Source of the DNA: Nymphaea colorata
Lineage: Eukaryota > Streptophyta > Magnoliopsida > Nymphaeales > Nymphaeaceae
Assembly: GCF_008831285.2 (NCBI RefSeq)
Contig: NC_045149.1
Coordinates: 10,564,417 to 10,628,416 of the forward strand
Direction of reading: 5' to 3'
DNA length: 64,000 nt
Part shown: positions 36,431 through 48,329 of the stretch, one piece after another
How positions within the stretch are numbered: position 1 is the stretch's first letter
Layout of the letters: every line of letters begins with the position of its first letter
The notes under the pieces: generated by a model
What the model was told of the DNA's origin: nothing
The model's input: the letters and a program-made list of their open reading frames with translations, nothing else
Database searches by the model: none
Translations under genes and position numbers: made by a program

Positions 36431-36916
36431 CAACAAGACTCTCATGCCATCTGGCGGGTTTGTGTTGATGGCTTCTATGCTATCTTAAGGGACTCCGTTG
36501 ATGACAAGAAAGACCTTCAGGTTTGGTTGGCTACGGAGATTGTTCCTGACAAATCCCTCCCTTTATTGACAGGTCAAGCTTGTCTACAAGTTGCTTCCGT
36601 AACTCCTAGTGGTAGAAAGCTAGTTGCCTTTTTGTTTACGGACTCGAAAGGACTGCATCTTGATCAAGGTGTTCAGTGGTGGGAGGACATCAATGACCTA
36701 CCTGAAGACACCATTCTCTGGCAGCGCTTGATGGTTGGTGATTTGGACAGGTTTCAGAAGATTTTGCTGATTTCTAACAACAAGCCTTGGCTTAGAAGAG
36801 TTCGAGCCACGATCGAAGGCGTCGACCATTTCAGAGATGGCAAAGCATCTATAGCAACTTCTTTCACAAAGTGCAAATTCTGCAACAACAACCTCACGAT
36901 ATTTTGTCTCTTGTAA
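36431..36916 (+). CDS. Unrecognised open frame, 161 codons
   Basis: The frame is open from just after a stop at 36428-36430 to the TAA at 36914-36916. Composition is protein-like: balanced hydrophobic and charged residues, with tryptophans in WRVCVDGFYAIL, VQWWEDINDLPEDT and LWQRLMVGDLDRF. There is no low complexity until the last 20 codons. No ATG lies near the left end; an internal ATG occurs only around 36732. It may therefore be an internal exon or an open remnant of a longer gene; no acceptor was fixed. I recognise no domain, membrane segment or signal peptide. It could be a captured gene piece or a decayed transposon protein. Confidence 0.4.
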   Translation, partial: QQDSHAIWRVCVDGFYAILRDSVDDKKDLQVWLATEIVPDKSLPLLTGQACLQVASVTPSGRKLVAFLFTDSKGLHLDQGVQWWEDINDLPEDTILWQRLMVGDLDRFQKILLISNNKPWLRRVRATIEGVDHFRDGKASIATSFTKCKFCNNNLTIFCLL

Positions 36917-37881
36917 CTCAAGCTATGTAATTCTGGTTCTTTCAGCTTTTGGTTTCAACTAGGTTTGTTTCTTTCCTTGGCTCGCTCTAGCTCCTAAGTT
37001 AGAGTGATTGTCAATTTTTGCTGTATATATTTGTTGCTATTGGAATAAAAGGTTAGGGGGCCTTTCCCCCGCAGGGTTGTTGCGGAAGGAGGACTTTCAA
37101 TGTAAAAACGCACTTTTCGGGCCATCAAAATTTGTCGTTCTGCAAATTGAAGCTAGATTATTACCAAATCAATAATGTAAATCACATCTATACAATTAAA
37201 CATGGTTAAAATAAATTTTGGATGTTAAAGGTATAAATGATAACACAGGGAAACTTTATGGGTAAGACTTTTGAAGATGTAAAAGCCGCTGGCTCGTACC
37301 TCGGCTCTCAAACATTGCCAAGGTATGGTACTTATTGAAATTTGGACTTTTAATGCACCAACATGGTTGGGGTTTTGTATTTTTGGGCGACTCTTGCAAA
37401 TAGCCTTTACTGGAGAGAGAGGGTCTGGTGACATTTGAAATCTAGTTTCATACATTCGATGTGGAAGGGGAAAACAACCTAACCGGTGTCCCCTTTCTCG
37501 GGCCAGCTTGCCGCAATAGAGAAATTAAAGGCAGAGTGCGGCATGCATTTATTACGTGACAAACGGAGAAAGCCGCCCACCCCTTCATAATAATCAATTA
37601 AAGTTGAGAGGTTTTTTTTCTAATGTATACATAGGAAATGGGTTCACTAAACTAGTTTTCTAACTTATTTTTCTCTGTCATTCTCTTATCGGCCATTTCT
37701 CTCTCTTTCACTCTTTCTTTTTTACTGTCCTCGCGACTAATGAATCGTAGGGAGGAAAAGAGACTTGAGTTCTTTTTAAGGATTGGTTTGACTTCTTTTT
37801 TACTGTCCCTGAGATTAGTGCACCGTAGTGAGGAAAAGAGACTTGAAAAAATTCAGTTCTATTTAAGGATTGGTTTTACTT

Positions 37882-37927
<46 letters not shown>

Positions 37928-40900
37928 AAATGAATTGAACCAGTCTGGAAAAGAAATTGGTTTAACTCAATTATTTTATATTGTATAAAATCAATTGATG
38001 ATTTGAATTAGCAATAATCGAGCATGATAGGTGATGTCTCTAACTTGATAAGATCAACTTGCTGATGATTTGTCCAATTTAAAGTTACTCTTAGATGAAA
38101 AAACACAAAAGTATAAAATCAAATGGAATATTTGAAATATACATATAGACGCAAAGTGAATATACATTGGATAAATAAAACTTTCATGCCTCTGTGTGCG
38201 TGCAAGTTCACCAGTACAATGAAATGGCACAACACATAGTGCTGTGAGACACACAAATATTCAAACTGTTAACGATAGAAGACTTTCTAGACTATCCGTT
38301 AGATATAATTTGAAAAGGTAACTATATGTTATGTTGCGTTGGTGACTACACTTTATGTCGTGTTAATACAAATTTAACTTTTGATGACATTTAAAGGTCG
38401 ACCTTTCATAGTCCTTTGAGTCATGACTCACGACTCAGGTCTGTAGCTGTCTTTCTCTTTTGTGATGATAAAGAACCCTTTTGAGATCCCTAATAGACAA
38501 ACTATTCTTAAGCCCCAATATTGGAGAAGCTTGCACAAGTAGTATTAAGACTCGATACATGAAATGATTTTCATAAAGTAAAAAGGAAAAAAACGTCCTG
38601 GCATGAGTGTACAATATCTCAATTTTCAAATTAATATATAAGATTTAATTTGAACGAAAATTGTCAGCAAAAGTTTAACCTGGACCTGGAGAAATTATAC
38701 TTTGCCGTTCTCCTAAAATGGCAATCTCTCAAAAGTTCAGGTTTTGACTCCTAGTCCAATCTCGATGACTCTCAACATATCAGTACAAACTTTTCTCTTG
38801 ACTGTGGAAAGATTATGGACTTAGCAATCAGAATATTAATTTCGAACGCCATAAATGTTGGGCCGCTCCTGCGAGGGTGCTATAACGAGTCTTTATCTCC
38901 ATAAATCGGACATCTATCGCCTTCCATTGTGCAGAAGCAACCATTTCCCTTATCCGATTTTATTATGTGTCTACTTCTGGAATCACAAACTACCTGCCTT
39001 TTTTTTTTATGTGAAACTGGTAGGCATCTGCATTACCAAAAAACTAAAAGGGAAAAGAGACATTTCAGGCTCGCACATGAATATTTTATTACTGCTTGCA
39101 CACTCAATTCAGGTAATTTTGTTTAGTCATATAATTTTATGCATATGATTTTTAGCAAGCTACATAAACAGGCTTAGAGCAGCCAAACCAGGACAACCAC
39201 CCGAATCATATCTAAATCCTACAAGCATAAATTGCACATCTCATTGGACAAGCTTAGTACATTTTTCCACCAAACAAACAGAGTCGAGCTACAAGCTGCT
39301 TATTTTTTTATCAGTTATCACGAATTTAGGCATCCAAATCTTCTTCATCGATTATTTTAAATTTGCAAACAGGTTGATCCTAGCTTAAATAACCAGATCT
39401 CTTTCTTCTTATGGTTGAAGCATTCAACGACGAGAGAGGGGACATTCAGTTGTTTGAATTGTCCCACCAGCAAATGATAAGGATTGACTCTGGTGTCCCA
39501 TATGTATATGAAATATACAAAGGCTATTTGGATATTCCCTGACTATGTACTTCTCAGTTTTCAAATCTAACCATATAAAAGTGTGAATATCGAAATGTCT
39601 AAAACAACATTATATATAACCGTCAAAATCAACAATTTGGAACGACCTTGTCATATATATAGATGTAAAATATAGGTAGTGGCTGTATACTTTTAAGCTC
39701 AGCTAAACTAATATATCATTGGATTTTGAGCATCCTTCAACTAAAGTAATTAAATATTTAATATTATAGGTGAGTTTTTATACACGCCAGCGGTAGTCTC
39801 GTTTTATATTCCAAATAAATCCATTGTGCTCTGATACTTGTCATGAATTTTTAGAAGAATGCGATTGTTATGAAGAATTTCTTTAATTTATTTGCAAGTT
39901 TGCCATGTAAGTACACATAAGGCAATTTCTAAAGTAAGAATTTCATGAAGGATTCGTGTTATTGTCATGCACGATATATTGAAATTTTTTCATAAGAAAC
40001 CAATTCCGAACAAGACTATGAGCAGGGAAAGTACTGTTGGAATTCAAGAAGGCTAATACATTTGAAGTCAGGTGGAAATTAGATACAGTAAAATGCTTAT
40101 ACGATGAAAGATGTTGTCATTTCGATGGTAAGTGTTTTAAGTAGAGTGTTTTAACAAGATAGGTCATTCTGCGAGAAAACTAACGAAGTAGTTTCTCCGT
40201 TGAGTGTACCAACAACCTTGGAAAATAAATGGGGCACAAATTTAAGAAATGAGGGCCATTAATATATCGCAAGGGGACCACTATATATAAATGAGCAAAA
40301 ACTTAATGCATCAATATAAAAATAAATAATTTTTATGAGGCTGGCGTGGGCAACTACCCACAGCTGCCTATATGTAGCTTCACTACTGTTGTGTGTCCCA
40401 TGTCACAGCTGCCTATATGTGGCAAAGACTTTCACATGCTTGGGGAACATGACGAGTAAATTCACACCGCTCTTCAACCTGCTGACATGAATTTTTTATT
40501 TATTTGTTTAATGTTCTTATCAACATTGTTGTTTCCTGACGGGGCGTTTGGTGGTTGGGGAAAAGAAATTGAAGAACTCTTTTTTTCCTTCAATGTGTAC
40601 CAGTATGGTTGCAAACTGGTTGGGTTTGAGGGAACCAAATGCAATCAAGGTTAGGTTGGAACCGAACCAGTACTTTTAGAAATATTACAAAATCTTAAAT
40701 CCAGATCTTGACCTGCTTGTATCTTAAGCTAGACGGACAAAAACATTTCCAGTAAACGGAAAAAGGTTGAACCTTTTAGAGGTGAGACAAGGGACTTTTT
40801 TTTTCTCTAAATTATTAGCCTCTACAATGCAGTAAACGCGAAAGCTGCTTAGGGTGCGTTTGACTGCCCATGATTTAAAATCTCTAGGATTTTGAGGACA

Positions 40901-42150
40901 GTGGTTTTAAAAGAAGACCTTTCTATTCCCATCTTAAATCTAACCTTTTCTCAATGTAAAAAAAGGTAAGGATCTTAAGTGAACATATTAAGTCTGACCT
41001 GATGCCTTCTTTTGATGGACCATGGATTTTACTACGTATCTTTTGCTACATCTGCAAAAGCTTACCCCATTAGATCAGGGGTGGAGCCAAGATAGGGCTC
41101 ACTTGGAAGTATTTAAAAATTAAAAAAAATGATATTTTGGCCCTAGTTAAAATTTATAAACTTTTATTTGGCTTCCATCATAAAAAATTTCTGGTTTTAC
41201 CCCTAGATTAGTTCCACATCAGTTTCATGGATTTAGATCCGAAGTAATCAATGCCCCTAAATGTGTTGGATTTTAAGATGTACTAAATATGGGTTCATTA
41301 TATTGACACAAAATTTCTTTGTCTTTTTATATTTATATGAATATGAGAGGGATAAAAAAGAATTATATGTAATAACTGAAATCCTTAAAATTATGGAATT
41401 ACCATTAATCTGATGGTTTTCCTTGGGACTTCCATACCTCAAGAAACAAGAGGTCACCAACATGTTTTTACGACACCCTTGGAAGTATTTATCTTTAAGA
41501 TATGTTTTGGGCTGCAAGAGTACGCTATATAAATATGACTGTTTGCACATGGGTATTTTTACAAGCAGTTAACCTCTTAAAAGTGAGACGGCTTTCTACA
41601 GCACGTAGCACCAGATTGTATATTAATATTTTCCCTTTGGAGTGTGACTAAATCATTTTCTTACCATCAATGACTTGTACCAATGAAAATGAACCGCGTA
41701 AAGTGCAATGACGACGTTTGGAAAAAATTATTTAATGTATCATGTGCCTCTTGACGTGTGATTTTAATTGATGTAAACCCGACGACTTTCTTTGTATTTG
41801 AGATGAAAAGCATTGAACAGGTGGTGGTTGTGTGTGTAATCAGGCGAGGCTGGGCTCAAACCCAGGCTGCGGCGGGAACCGATTCAGAATATGTGAAAAA
41901 ATTTAATCTTTAGTGACTATATATACATATATTTGTTTTAAGAAAATAATTTTTTTATATTGGTGACGAATTCAAATTGGGCCCTCCTGGTTCGGTTCAC
42001 AGCCAATTTTTCAAAAGAAAATGGTATTCTTAAATCTCGAACTCAAAAAGTTGTAATTAAAAAGTAAGTTCATTCAAGATTATGGCCGCTCCCGTCCCCA
42101 TGTATATGGGACCCAGTAAGCTGATGTGGAGTGTTTCTAGTGGCTGACAG
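36917..42150. other. Gene-free stretch
   Basis: No recognisable coding sequence. It includes transposon-edge-like motifs (ggggcgtttggtgg at 40542; gggtgcgtttgact at 40854) typical of the ends of plant MITEs, but matching right ends were not found. Confidence 0.5.
37712..37925. repeat. ~85-bp tandem duplication followed by TA microsatellite
   Basis: Two diverged copies (about 37712-37795 and 37796-37880), each with ttttttactgtcc, gaggaaaagagacttga and taaggattggtt, run into about 42 bp of TA repeats. Confidence 0.8.
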
Positions 42151-42330
42151 TCCAAACGACGTCATTAGAAGCTGAAGATTTCTCGCTTTTCAGCCTGTGG
42201 ATGTAGCGTTTGGTTTTCGATCTTTGTCACAGTTGACAAAGAAATTGGAGACGCGTGATACGTTTGCGCCTCTTCTTAACTGCACTTGCCTTTGTGACCA
42301 GGGATATTAATCTCATCTTCTCTATAAATG
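42151..42330 (+). promoter_or_regulatory. Kiwellin promoter with TATA box
   Basis: TATAAA at 42323-42328 lies 71 bp before the kiwellin ATG, leaving room for a leader of about 40 bp. Upstream are a TGACG core on the - strand (42160-42164), a TTGAC core at about 42233 and an ACGCGT at about 42252. TGACG and TTGAC cores are bound by TGA and WRKY factors in plant defence genes, which fits the family's role. These short motifs also occur by chance. Confidence 0.6.
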
Positions 42331-42398
42331 GCCGGTTCCTTTCCCTTCCCTTTCTCATTTCTCAATAGAAGATCACCAGAGGAAGAACTCAAGCAAAC

Positions 42399-43046
42399 AT
42401 GGCATTATCTACACTACCACCATTCCCTCCTCTCCTCCTCCTCCTTCTTATGTTTCTCTTGCCATCACCATCCTTCGCCATCTCCTCCTGCAACGGCCCA
42501 TGCAGAACCCTCGACAACTGCGACGGCCAGCTCATCTGCATCTCTGGCCGCTGCACGGATGATCCCGATGTCGGAACCCACATCTGCAGTACTGGCGCTA
42601 GTAGCCCCTCCGGCACCTGTAGCCCCTCTGGCACCTTAACATGTGCAGGGACGGCCTACCCCAAGTACACATGTTCCCCTTCGGTTTCTTCCTCCACTGC
42701 AGCTCTCCTTACCCTCAACGACTTCAGCGAAGGCGGGGATGGCGGCGGCCCTTCGGAGTGCGATGAATCCTACCATGCAAACACCGAGAGAGTGGTGGCA
42801 CTGTCGACCGGGTGGTACAATGGAGGTAGCCGGTGCGGGAAGATGATTAGCATCACGGCAAGCAATGGAAGGAAGACGACGGCGAAAGTGGTGGACGAAT
42901 GCGACTCGAGGAACGGGTGCGACCCTGAGCACGCCGGGCAGCCACCCTGTAGGAACAATATTGTCGATGGGTCCAAGGCTGTGTGGGAGGCCCTCGGCCT
43001 CAACCAAGATCTGGGAGTCGTCCCTGTAACTTGGTCCTTGGCTTAA
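42399..43046 (+). CDS. Kiwellin (ripening-related, secreted defence protein)
   Basis: Kiwellins are secreted, cysteine-rich proteins of the apoplast; maize KWL1 is known to bind and inhibit a secreted chorismate mutase of a smut fungus. This intact, intronless gene encodes 215 residues, about the usual family length. Residues 1-27 are a signal peptide (long leucine run, cleavage likely after PSFA). Residues 31-63 form the six-cysteine N-terminal module (CNGPC at 31-35, then C41, C47, C52, C63), the region released as kissper in kiwifruit. From about residue 82 follows the double-psi beta-barrel part, with [20 protein letters not shown], then C.GKMISI, VDECDS and a final GVVPVTWS. A doubled SPSGT (18-bp repeat, about residues 69-79) may be lineage-specific. 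It has TATA and polyadenylation signals. A dead relative lies 3.9 kb downstream. Confidence 0.95.
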   Translation: MALSTLPPFPPLLLLLLMFLLPSPSFAISSCNGPCRTLDNCDGQLICISGRCTDDPDVGTHICSTGASSPSGTCSPSGTLTCAGTAYPKYTCSPSVSSSTAALLTLNDFSEGGDGGGPSECDESYHANTERVVALSTGWYNGGSRCGKMISITASNGRKTTAKVVDECDSRNGCDPEHAGQPPCRNNIVDGSKAVWEALGLNQDLGVVPVTWSLA

Positions 43047-43077
43047 CTTAAATACAATCCTATTACTGGCCAAGTTG

Positions 43078-43083
43078 AATAAA
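43078..43083 (+). terminator. Polyadenylation signal of the kiwellin gene
   Basis: AATAAA 32 bp after the kiwellin stop codon; a second AATAAA follows at about 43105. Confidence 0.6.
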
Positions 43084-43861
43084 TGTACCACCTTTCGTCT
43101 CAAAAATAAATGGCAGCCTGAGAAGGAAAGTTATATAATGGAAGGATAGTTAAATAAATGGCTTAACTTTGATAAAATTCTACTATTTACAAAGTTGAAT
43201 ATTATTTGATGTGTACTACTATCTTTAGTTTCGTGGGTGCTACTGTTATGAGGCCATCAATACCAATTGAAAGGTACACCATACTCTACCCAAGTCCATA
43301 GTATACTCAAGGACCTTGAAGGTAAGGAAAATGGGAGGCCTTTAAACTTTTTTCTTGGAGAGTAATTGTTAACCTTTTGCTCATACAAGAATCTTGCACA
43401 TTTTTGAGTTTCTTGTCGATGGTAATTCTTGTGGTTATTTTTATATTCGTAGTTTTGACATTGAGTTTCAGGAGATAGCTCCCTTCGACCACCACCAAAA
43501 ATTGTGAATCTTTCTCTTGGATAAAAATAATTTCATAAGGTAAAGGAAATGAGATTGAGAAGCATGGTTATGTTAATTAATTTCTTACAATTTACAATGC
43601 CGAGACCATAATTTGCACAAATAAACATATGAAAAGAAGAATCATGTGTATAGCCTTCTATGCTTTAATTAATTTTCAAAACCATCTCCGCTACTTTTCT
43701 ATTCCTGAATCAGGGCTCAGACTGTGTTTTTAGTTAAATTTGACAATTTCCTCAGGCAAATGCAAACGATAATTTCAAAAGCTGAAGATAATTTCAAAAA
43801 ACAGAGTCATTCTTATCATCATTTCTGCAAGCAAAAAGCAGCAATAAAATTATGGGCATTT

Positions 43862-44698
43862 GCTTGGCATTTGGCATTCAATAATTGGCACATTTTGGCT
43901 TTCTCTACAAACTTGAACTTCCTTTCCATATTTAAGTTGCAATCTAGAATGTTTTACTGCACAAAAAATTGTTGTGGATTCCGTAGAGTTTGGTAGTTTT
44001 CTTTATAATGCAAGTAGCCATAGTGTCTAATTTTTGCTGATTTTCAAGTTGTTTGCCATGCTAGTGATCATGGGATCATCAGAAAGGTTTGAAGCCATAA
44101 GTTCATTAACTTGAAAGTACGATTTTTTTGTTATATCATGTTAAAAGTATAAAAATCAATGCTAAATAAGGAATAAGCTTGTTTTTTCAATTTCATTTTC
44201 TCTTTATAAATATAAACCAAACAGGGGACCGACAGGCTCAACCCTAACTTATTACTATAAAATTTAGAATTCTAGGCTGAAAAATGGTTCTCTAAGACGA
44301 TTTTTTCTCGACAGAGAGATGATGGAATGGTACTGAGGACCAACCCCACTACATTGTTCTTTCTTTCATCTCTGGCCAAATCCAATCTTTACATTACTTT
44401 TGGTTGTTTCTTATTCTTCTACTTTTAAATCTTGTAGGTATACTAAGCAATTGCCAAATTGAACTCTTGTTTGGATTGCAACTCACTCCAAAGCTTATCC
44501 ATATTCTTTGATGTTTCTGAACAGTTTTAACAATTCTATCATTTTAGTTAAACCACTAGATTATATCTTTTTAACATGACAACATTTTTCTGATTAACCA
44601 AGATGCACAATTTTACTGCTTGATCAGGAAGAAGGTATTTTATCTAAATGTGTTAAGGGGGGACTCTTGTGTGTAGGTTACTATTTTTCTCAGATGGT
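43862..44698. repeat. Dispersed repeat X, copy 2
   Basis: Collinear with 24755-25605, 19 kb away. It begins 0.8 kb after the kiwellin gene and ends at cagatgg. Differences are spread evenly (substitutions and small indels), so the duplication is old. Confidence 0.8.
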
Positions 44699-46839
44699 AT
44701 GTCCTCGCTAGATTTCCACTATCAATAAAAACATTTTGTTGCTCATATTATCCAGGAATCAATTCTAAAATGTGTCATCTTCTGTCGTCTTCAAATATTC
44801 CTACAAACTAATAGACAAGGATCATGCAAGCTTTTTTGGTTGGAAACTTGGAGAGCAGATAATTGTCAAGAAGGCATCAACACTAGGCTCTTCTTCAACG
44901 AACATTTACAATATCAATTGTGTGTACAGATTCAAGTTTTTTTTTTAGGATCATGGTCAAAAGAGGTTATTGCTACAAGATGGTGTTTTATTTTCTTTTG
45001 TCATTATAATTTGTTATTCTTTTTTGTGCATTTGAGCGATATTTGATTATTGGTTGTTATCTAGATTTTTCTTTTTCGTATTTGCTTATGTCGCAAAGAA
45101 GGCTGACTTGTCATTTTCCCAATGGCGTCATGCTTACATATTTTTAAAATTTTTTGATGCTACAACTTGCAAAATTGCTAAATAAATTCTCATATTATTT
45201 TATGATGATTTTCATCCCAGCTGTTTTTATTTTGTTGGATTTTTCAATTGCTAGGTGCTCCTGTGTTTTTATCATTAGAAGTATCCAACAATTTAGGTGA
45301 ATCCAATGAACTCCCCAATTATAGAATCTTAATTTCCTTAATTCAAACAAGAAATTTTCAATTCTAGAATCAAAATTCCAAGTTACGGGTAATATTCTGG
45401 TTTCAGAATTTTAGACCTTTTTAGAATTGGATGGAATTGAAATTGAAATTGATAAGGCCAAAATTGTGGAATTTTAAAATTAAAATTCTCATTATTGATG
45501 AAGTGGAAATTGCATTATCAAACAAATAATTTTCATTCCAGAATTATAGTATCATTCTTGAATCAAAATTTCAGAATTGTTATTTTACCTTGTGAGTGGA
45601 CTTATGATTTCAGAATTTTTTTCTCTCATTATTAGGACATATGTTATGATGGTTTTAATTCATCAGTTCTAGAATTTTAATTCATGTTTTATCAATCATG
45701 TCATTTTCAATTCTAAAATCAAAATTGCATTCTATCAAACACAAAAGGAAACAAGAACTAGAATTTTCATTCCAATTCCAATTTTGAGGTGATATTTTGT
45801 TTCTAGAATTTTAAGTTTAGAACCAAAATTCAAGGCTATCGAACACATGTCTGTGACATAGACTTACAATTCCATTCTTCTTGAAAAACTAGAAATACAA
45901 AGTTGAAAACAAAAAAGAACTAACTTACAATGCTAAAAACAAAATTGATCTTGTCCTGCTCCAGGTCTCAAGGGGAAATTTCCTGACAAACATAGTAAGG
46001 AACAGCATTTCTTGCTGATTTCAAAAGGAAATCATGTTTATGCATGAAAAGTACATCATAATCTTATGAAAAAACTGGGGAAAAAAAATTAAAGAACAAA
46101 ATTAGAAACCCAAACTCTAGATAGACATTAAAAGGTAAATTATTTAATTGACATTCCATGTGGCCTTTAAATGTGTGTTACTGATTAGCACTCTGGTTTA
46201 TGTGCGTTAAACTTCTTGATGCTGAAAAAAGGTGGGTCGAATTTGATGCATCTCTTCTTCTTCATGTGACTGACTAATGTGCAACAGAAAATACTAGTAA
46301 CAAAAATTTATCATTTATATATGGATGTCTAATGTTTTAGTTATATGTAGATTACGTCCATGCGCGCATACAACAGAGCTTATAAACGAAGGGAAAAAGA
46401 TGAACATGTTTAAATTGACTTTGCTAGTGACCAAGTAGACCATTGAACGAGTACTTTATCCAAAGGAGCAGATTTCTATCTCTTAAAAGAAAAAAGCAAC
46501 TTGTGACTGCAACAACCCTAGGTTGAACACAAGTGGACCACCTGCCCACCGTGCTGCAAGACCTTGAAAACCAAGTCTTCCTAGTCAAGATTACAAGTCA
46601 CTGTGTTCATATATTGGGTCTTCCTTTTCAACAACCCCATTTTCACGGCATTCGTGCCACAATCTTCCACACGGCAAGCTCATATCAGAGCCTTTTGTAA
46701 ATTTCCTTCCGAATTGATTAAAAGAGAAGATAATTTTTCTACACATTGAATACCAGAGGAAAGAAAAATCTTAACTTTAAAATTTCTTCTAACAGATAGC
46801 GTGACCATCCTCCTTATAAGGGTGTCTTTTCTACTCACT
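44699..46839. other. Gene-free stretch leading to the kiwellin pseudogene
   Basis: AT-rich. The zone 46660-46760 resembles 56057-56150 and is likely old kiwellin upstream sequence. Confidence 0.5.
45250..45845. repeat. Degenerate array of AGAATTTTAA / AAAATTC palindromic motifs
   Basis: Over about 600 bp, short self-complementary motifs (cagaattttag, tctagaatttta, ttctagaatcaaaattcc) recur more than a dozen times on both strands. A pattern such as ttgcattatcaaac or ttgcattctatcaaac occurs twice. This could be a decayed MITE family or nested MITE copies; no clean terminal repeats were found. Confidence 0.5.
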
Positions 46840-47036
46840 GGCTAAAAGCACCACCTCCCTTCTTCCTCCCTCGATGGGATAATCTAACAGCAGCTGGGCT
46901 AGCTAGACCCATGGCAGTGGCAGCATCTTTCCTAAACCTTCTTCTTGCTCTTCTTTCCCTTCTCCAGAAATGCCTCTTCCCTTCAACCGTCACTAGCTCC
47001 ACCTGCAATGGCCCTTGCAACAACTACGATAATTGA
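46840..47036 (+). pseudogene. Kiwellin pseudogene, 5' part only
   Basis: From an ATG at 46911 the frame gives a leucine-rich signal peptide (residues 1-28), then SSTCNGPC at residues 30-36 and NNYDN, matching the start of the kiwellin cysteine module (SSCNGPC, LDNCDG). A TGA falls at 47034-47036, codon 42, where the conserved cysteine should be. Beyond it the sequence becomes the end of a retroelement integrase read on the other strand. Its leader (cttcttcctccctcgatgg) matches the relic at 32873. The remaining 170 or so residues are missing. Confidence 0.85.
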
Positions 47037-48250
47037 CTTTGCAAATTGTCTAGCCACCCTTTGGTGAAAGGCTTCAACATGTTCAACCGCTTTTAGCCTC
47101 TTTTCGTCTAGCAAATCAAGCTGCATTAGCTTTTTCTATTGATATTGATTTAGGGGAAGCTCTGTAAGGGAAGTAAACTTCAAAGCAATGTAATGGCAGG
47201 ACCACTTCCATTCCATAGACTAGCTCTACTGGAGTAGCATTTGTTGGACTTGTCATAGTGGTGTGATTTGCCCCATAGAGCGTTATACATCTTTTCATAC
47301 CCGTCTCTTCCAGTTTCTACTGTCTGTTCCAAGATGAGGATTAGGATCTTATTGGTAGCCTCTATTTCTCCATTTCCTTGGGGGTAATAAGGAGCTAAAA
47401 AATGATGCATGATATAGTATTTACTGCACAGTTGTCTCATCTTATCATTTCTAAAATATGAGGACTCCAAATCTGTGAAGAAGATTTTTATAAATGAAGG
47501 ACATTGCATGATGTCTTTCTAATGTTTTTAGTGCAACGACTTCTACCCACTTAGAAAAATAGTTCGTTGCAGCAAGAAAATATTTATGGCCATTGGAAGC
47601 TCTAGGTAATATTGGTCTGACTACGTGTAACACACCAAAAATTTAGTCCCGTATCGAAGATTGTGAGAGATGTTCAAGGATTTATGAAGGGGCTTCTTGA
47701 TGAGAAGATTGTCCTGGTTCCTAGCCTTTTTAAGGCAGGAGCCGAAACTGTTAGGGGGCGGGTTGGGATCTGTCGAACCAGAGGGCCCGAGCCCAGGAGT
47801 GGGTCGAGTTGTTACACTACGTCAAATGCCCACATTGAAAATGGCTACGGAGATGTCATAGAATGCAAATGAGAGGCTGGTGCATGGATCATAGGAGCAT
47901 GCAGTTGACATTCTTTACATCTCTTGACGAATTGGTAACAATCTTTTTGCATAGTGGGCCAATAATATCTCACTCGAATTATCTGCTTGGTGAGGGTTTG
48001 GTAACCAACAAGCCCCCCACAGTCTTCTTGATGTGACTCTTCGATGACTTCATTTGCCTCATTTTCATCAAGGCAGCGAGAGTATTCAATACTAAATCCA
48101 CGTCTATATAGCACCCCTACAAGAATAAAGTACCTCTCTGACATACATTGAATTGTTTTTTGTTCATTTTTTGGCATTCGAGTTGGGAATTCTCTACTTC
48201 CAATGTATATTTTAATGTCATGATACCAAGGCGTATTCCCTTCTTGGATA
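47030..48250 (-). pseudogene. Retroelement integrase, broken
   Basis: Integrase inserts the element's cDNA into the host genome. The zinc-binding part (48130-47900) reads ESHQEDCGGLVGYQ, then YYWPTMQKDCY and KRCKECQ. The CC pair and first His remain, but the second His position is changed. In the core, the first acidic residue sits in MWAFDV, right at the TRIM insertion site. The tryptophan before it has become a TAG. The second is in FFTDLESSYF and the glutamate in GNGEIEATNK. The C-terminal part follows (47300-47030, RLKAVEHVEAFHQRVARQF) and is cut off by the kiwellin junction. The frame is split into at least four pieces. Confidence 0.85.
47636..47816 (+). mobile_element. 181-bp TRIM-like solo LTR
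   Basis: Starts TGTAACACACC and ends GAGTTGTTACA, with CTACG directly on both sides (47631-47635 and 47817-47821), a perfect 5-bp target duplication. Near the start it has AGTCCCGTATCGAAG, then TTTATGAAGGGG, resembling the AGTCCCACATCG and TTTATAAGG motifs of plant TRIM LTRs. It splits the integrase just after its first catalytic aspartate and is therefore younger than that element. Confidence 0.8.
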
Positions 48251-48329
48251 TGATGAACATGCTTCACCTCTTCAAAAACAGGGTGTTCTAATCTTCCAAT
48301 ATAAAAAGAACGGATTGCTTCATTGGTTC

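Noticed and set aside
40541-40990. MITE starts (ggggcgtttggtgg, gggtgcgtttgact)
   Set aside because: Only left edges visible; no matching inverted right ends or target duplications found, so no element is called.
42328-42639. 103-codon frame starting upstream of kiwellin
   Set aside because: Starts inside the TATA box, so it would lie before the transcription start, and it overlaps kiwellin in another frame.
42636-43103. 155-codon frame on the - strand
   Set aside because: Shadow of the kiwellin coding sequence; no features of its own.
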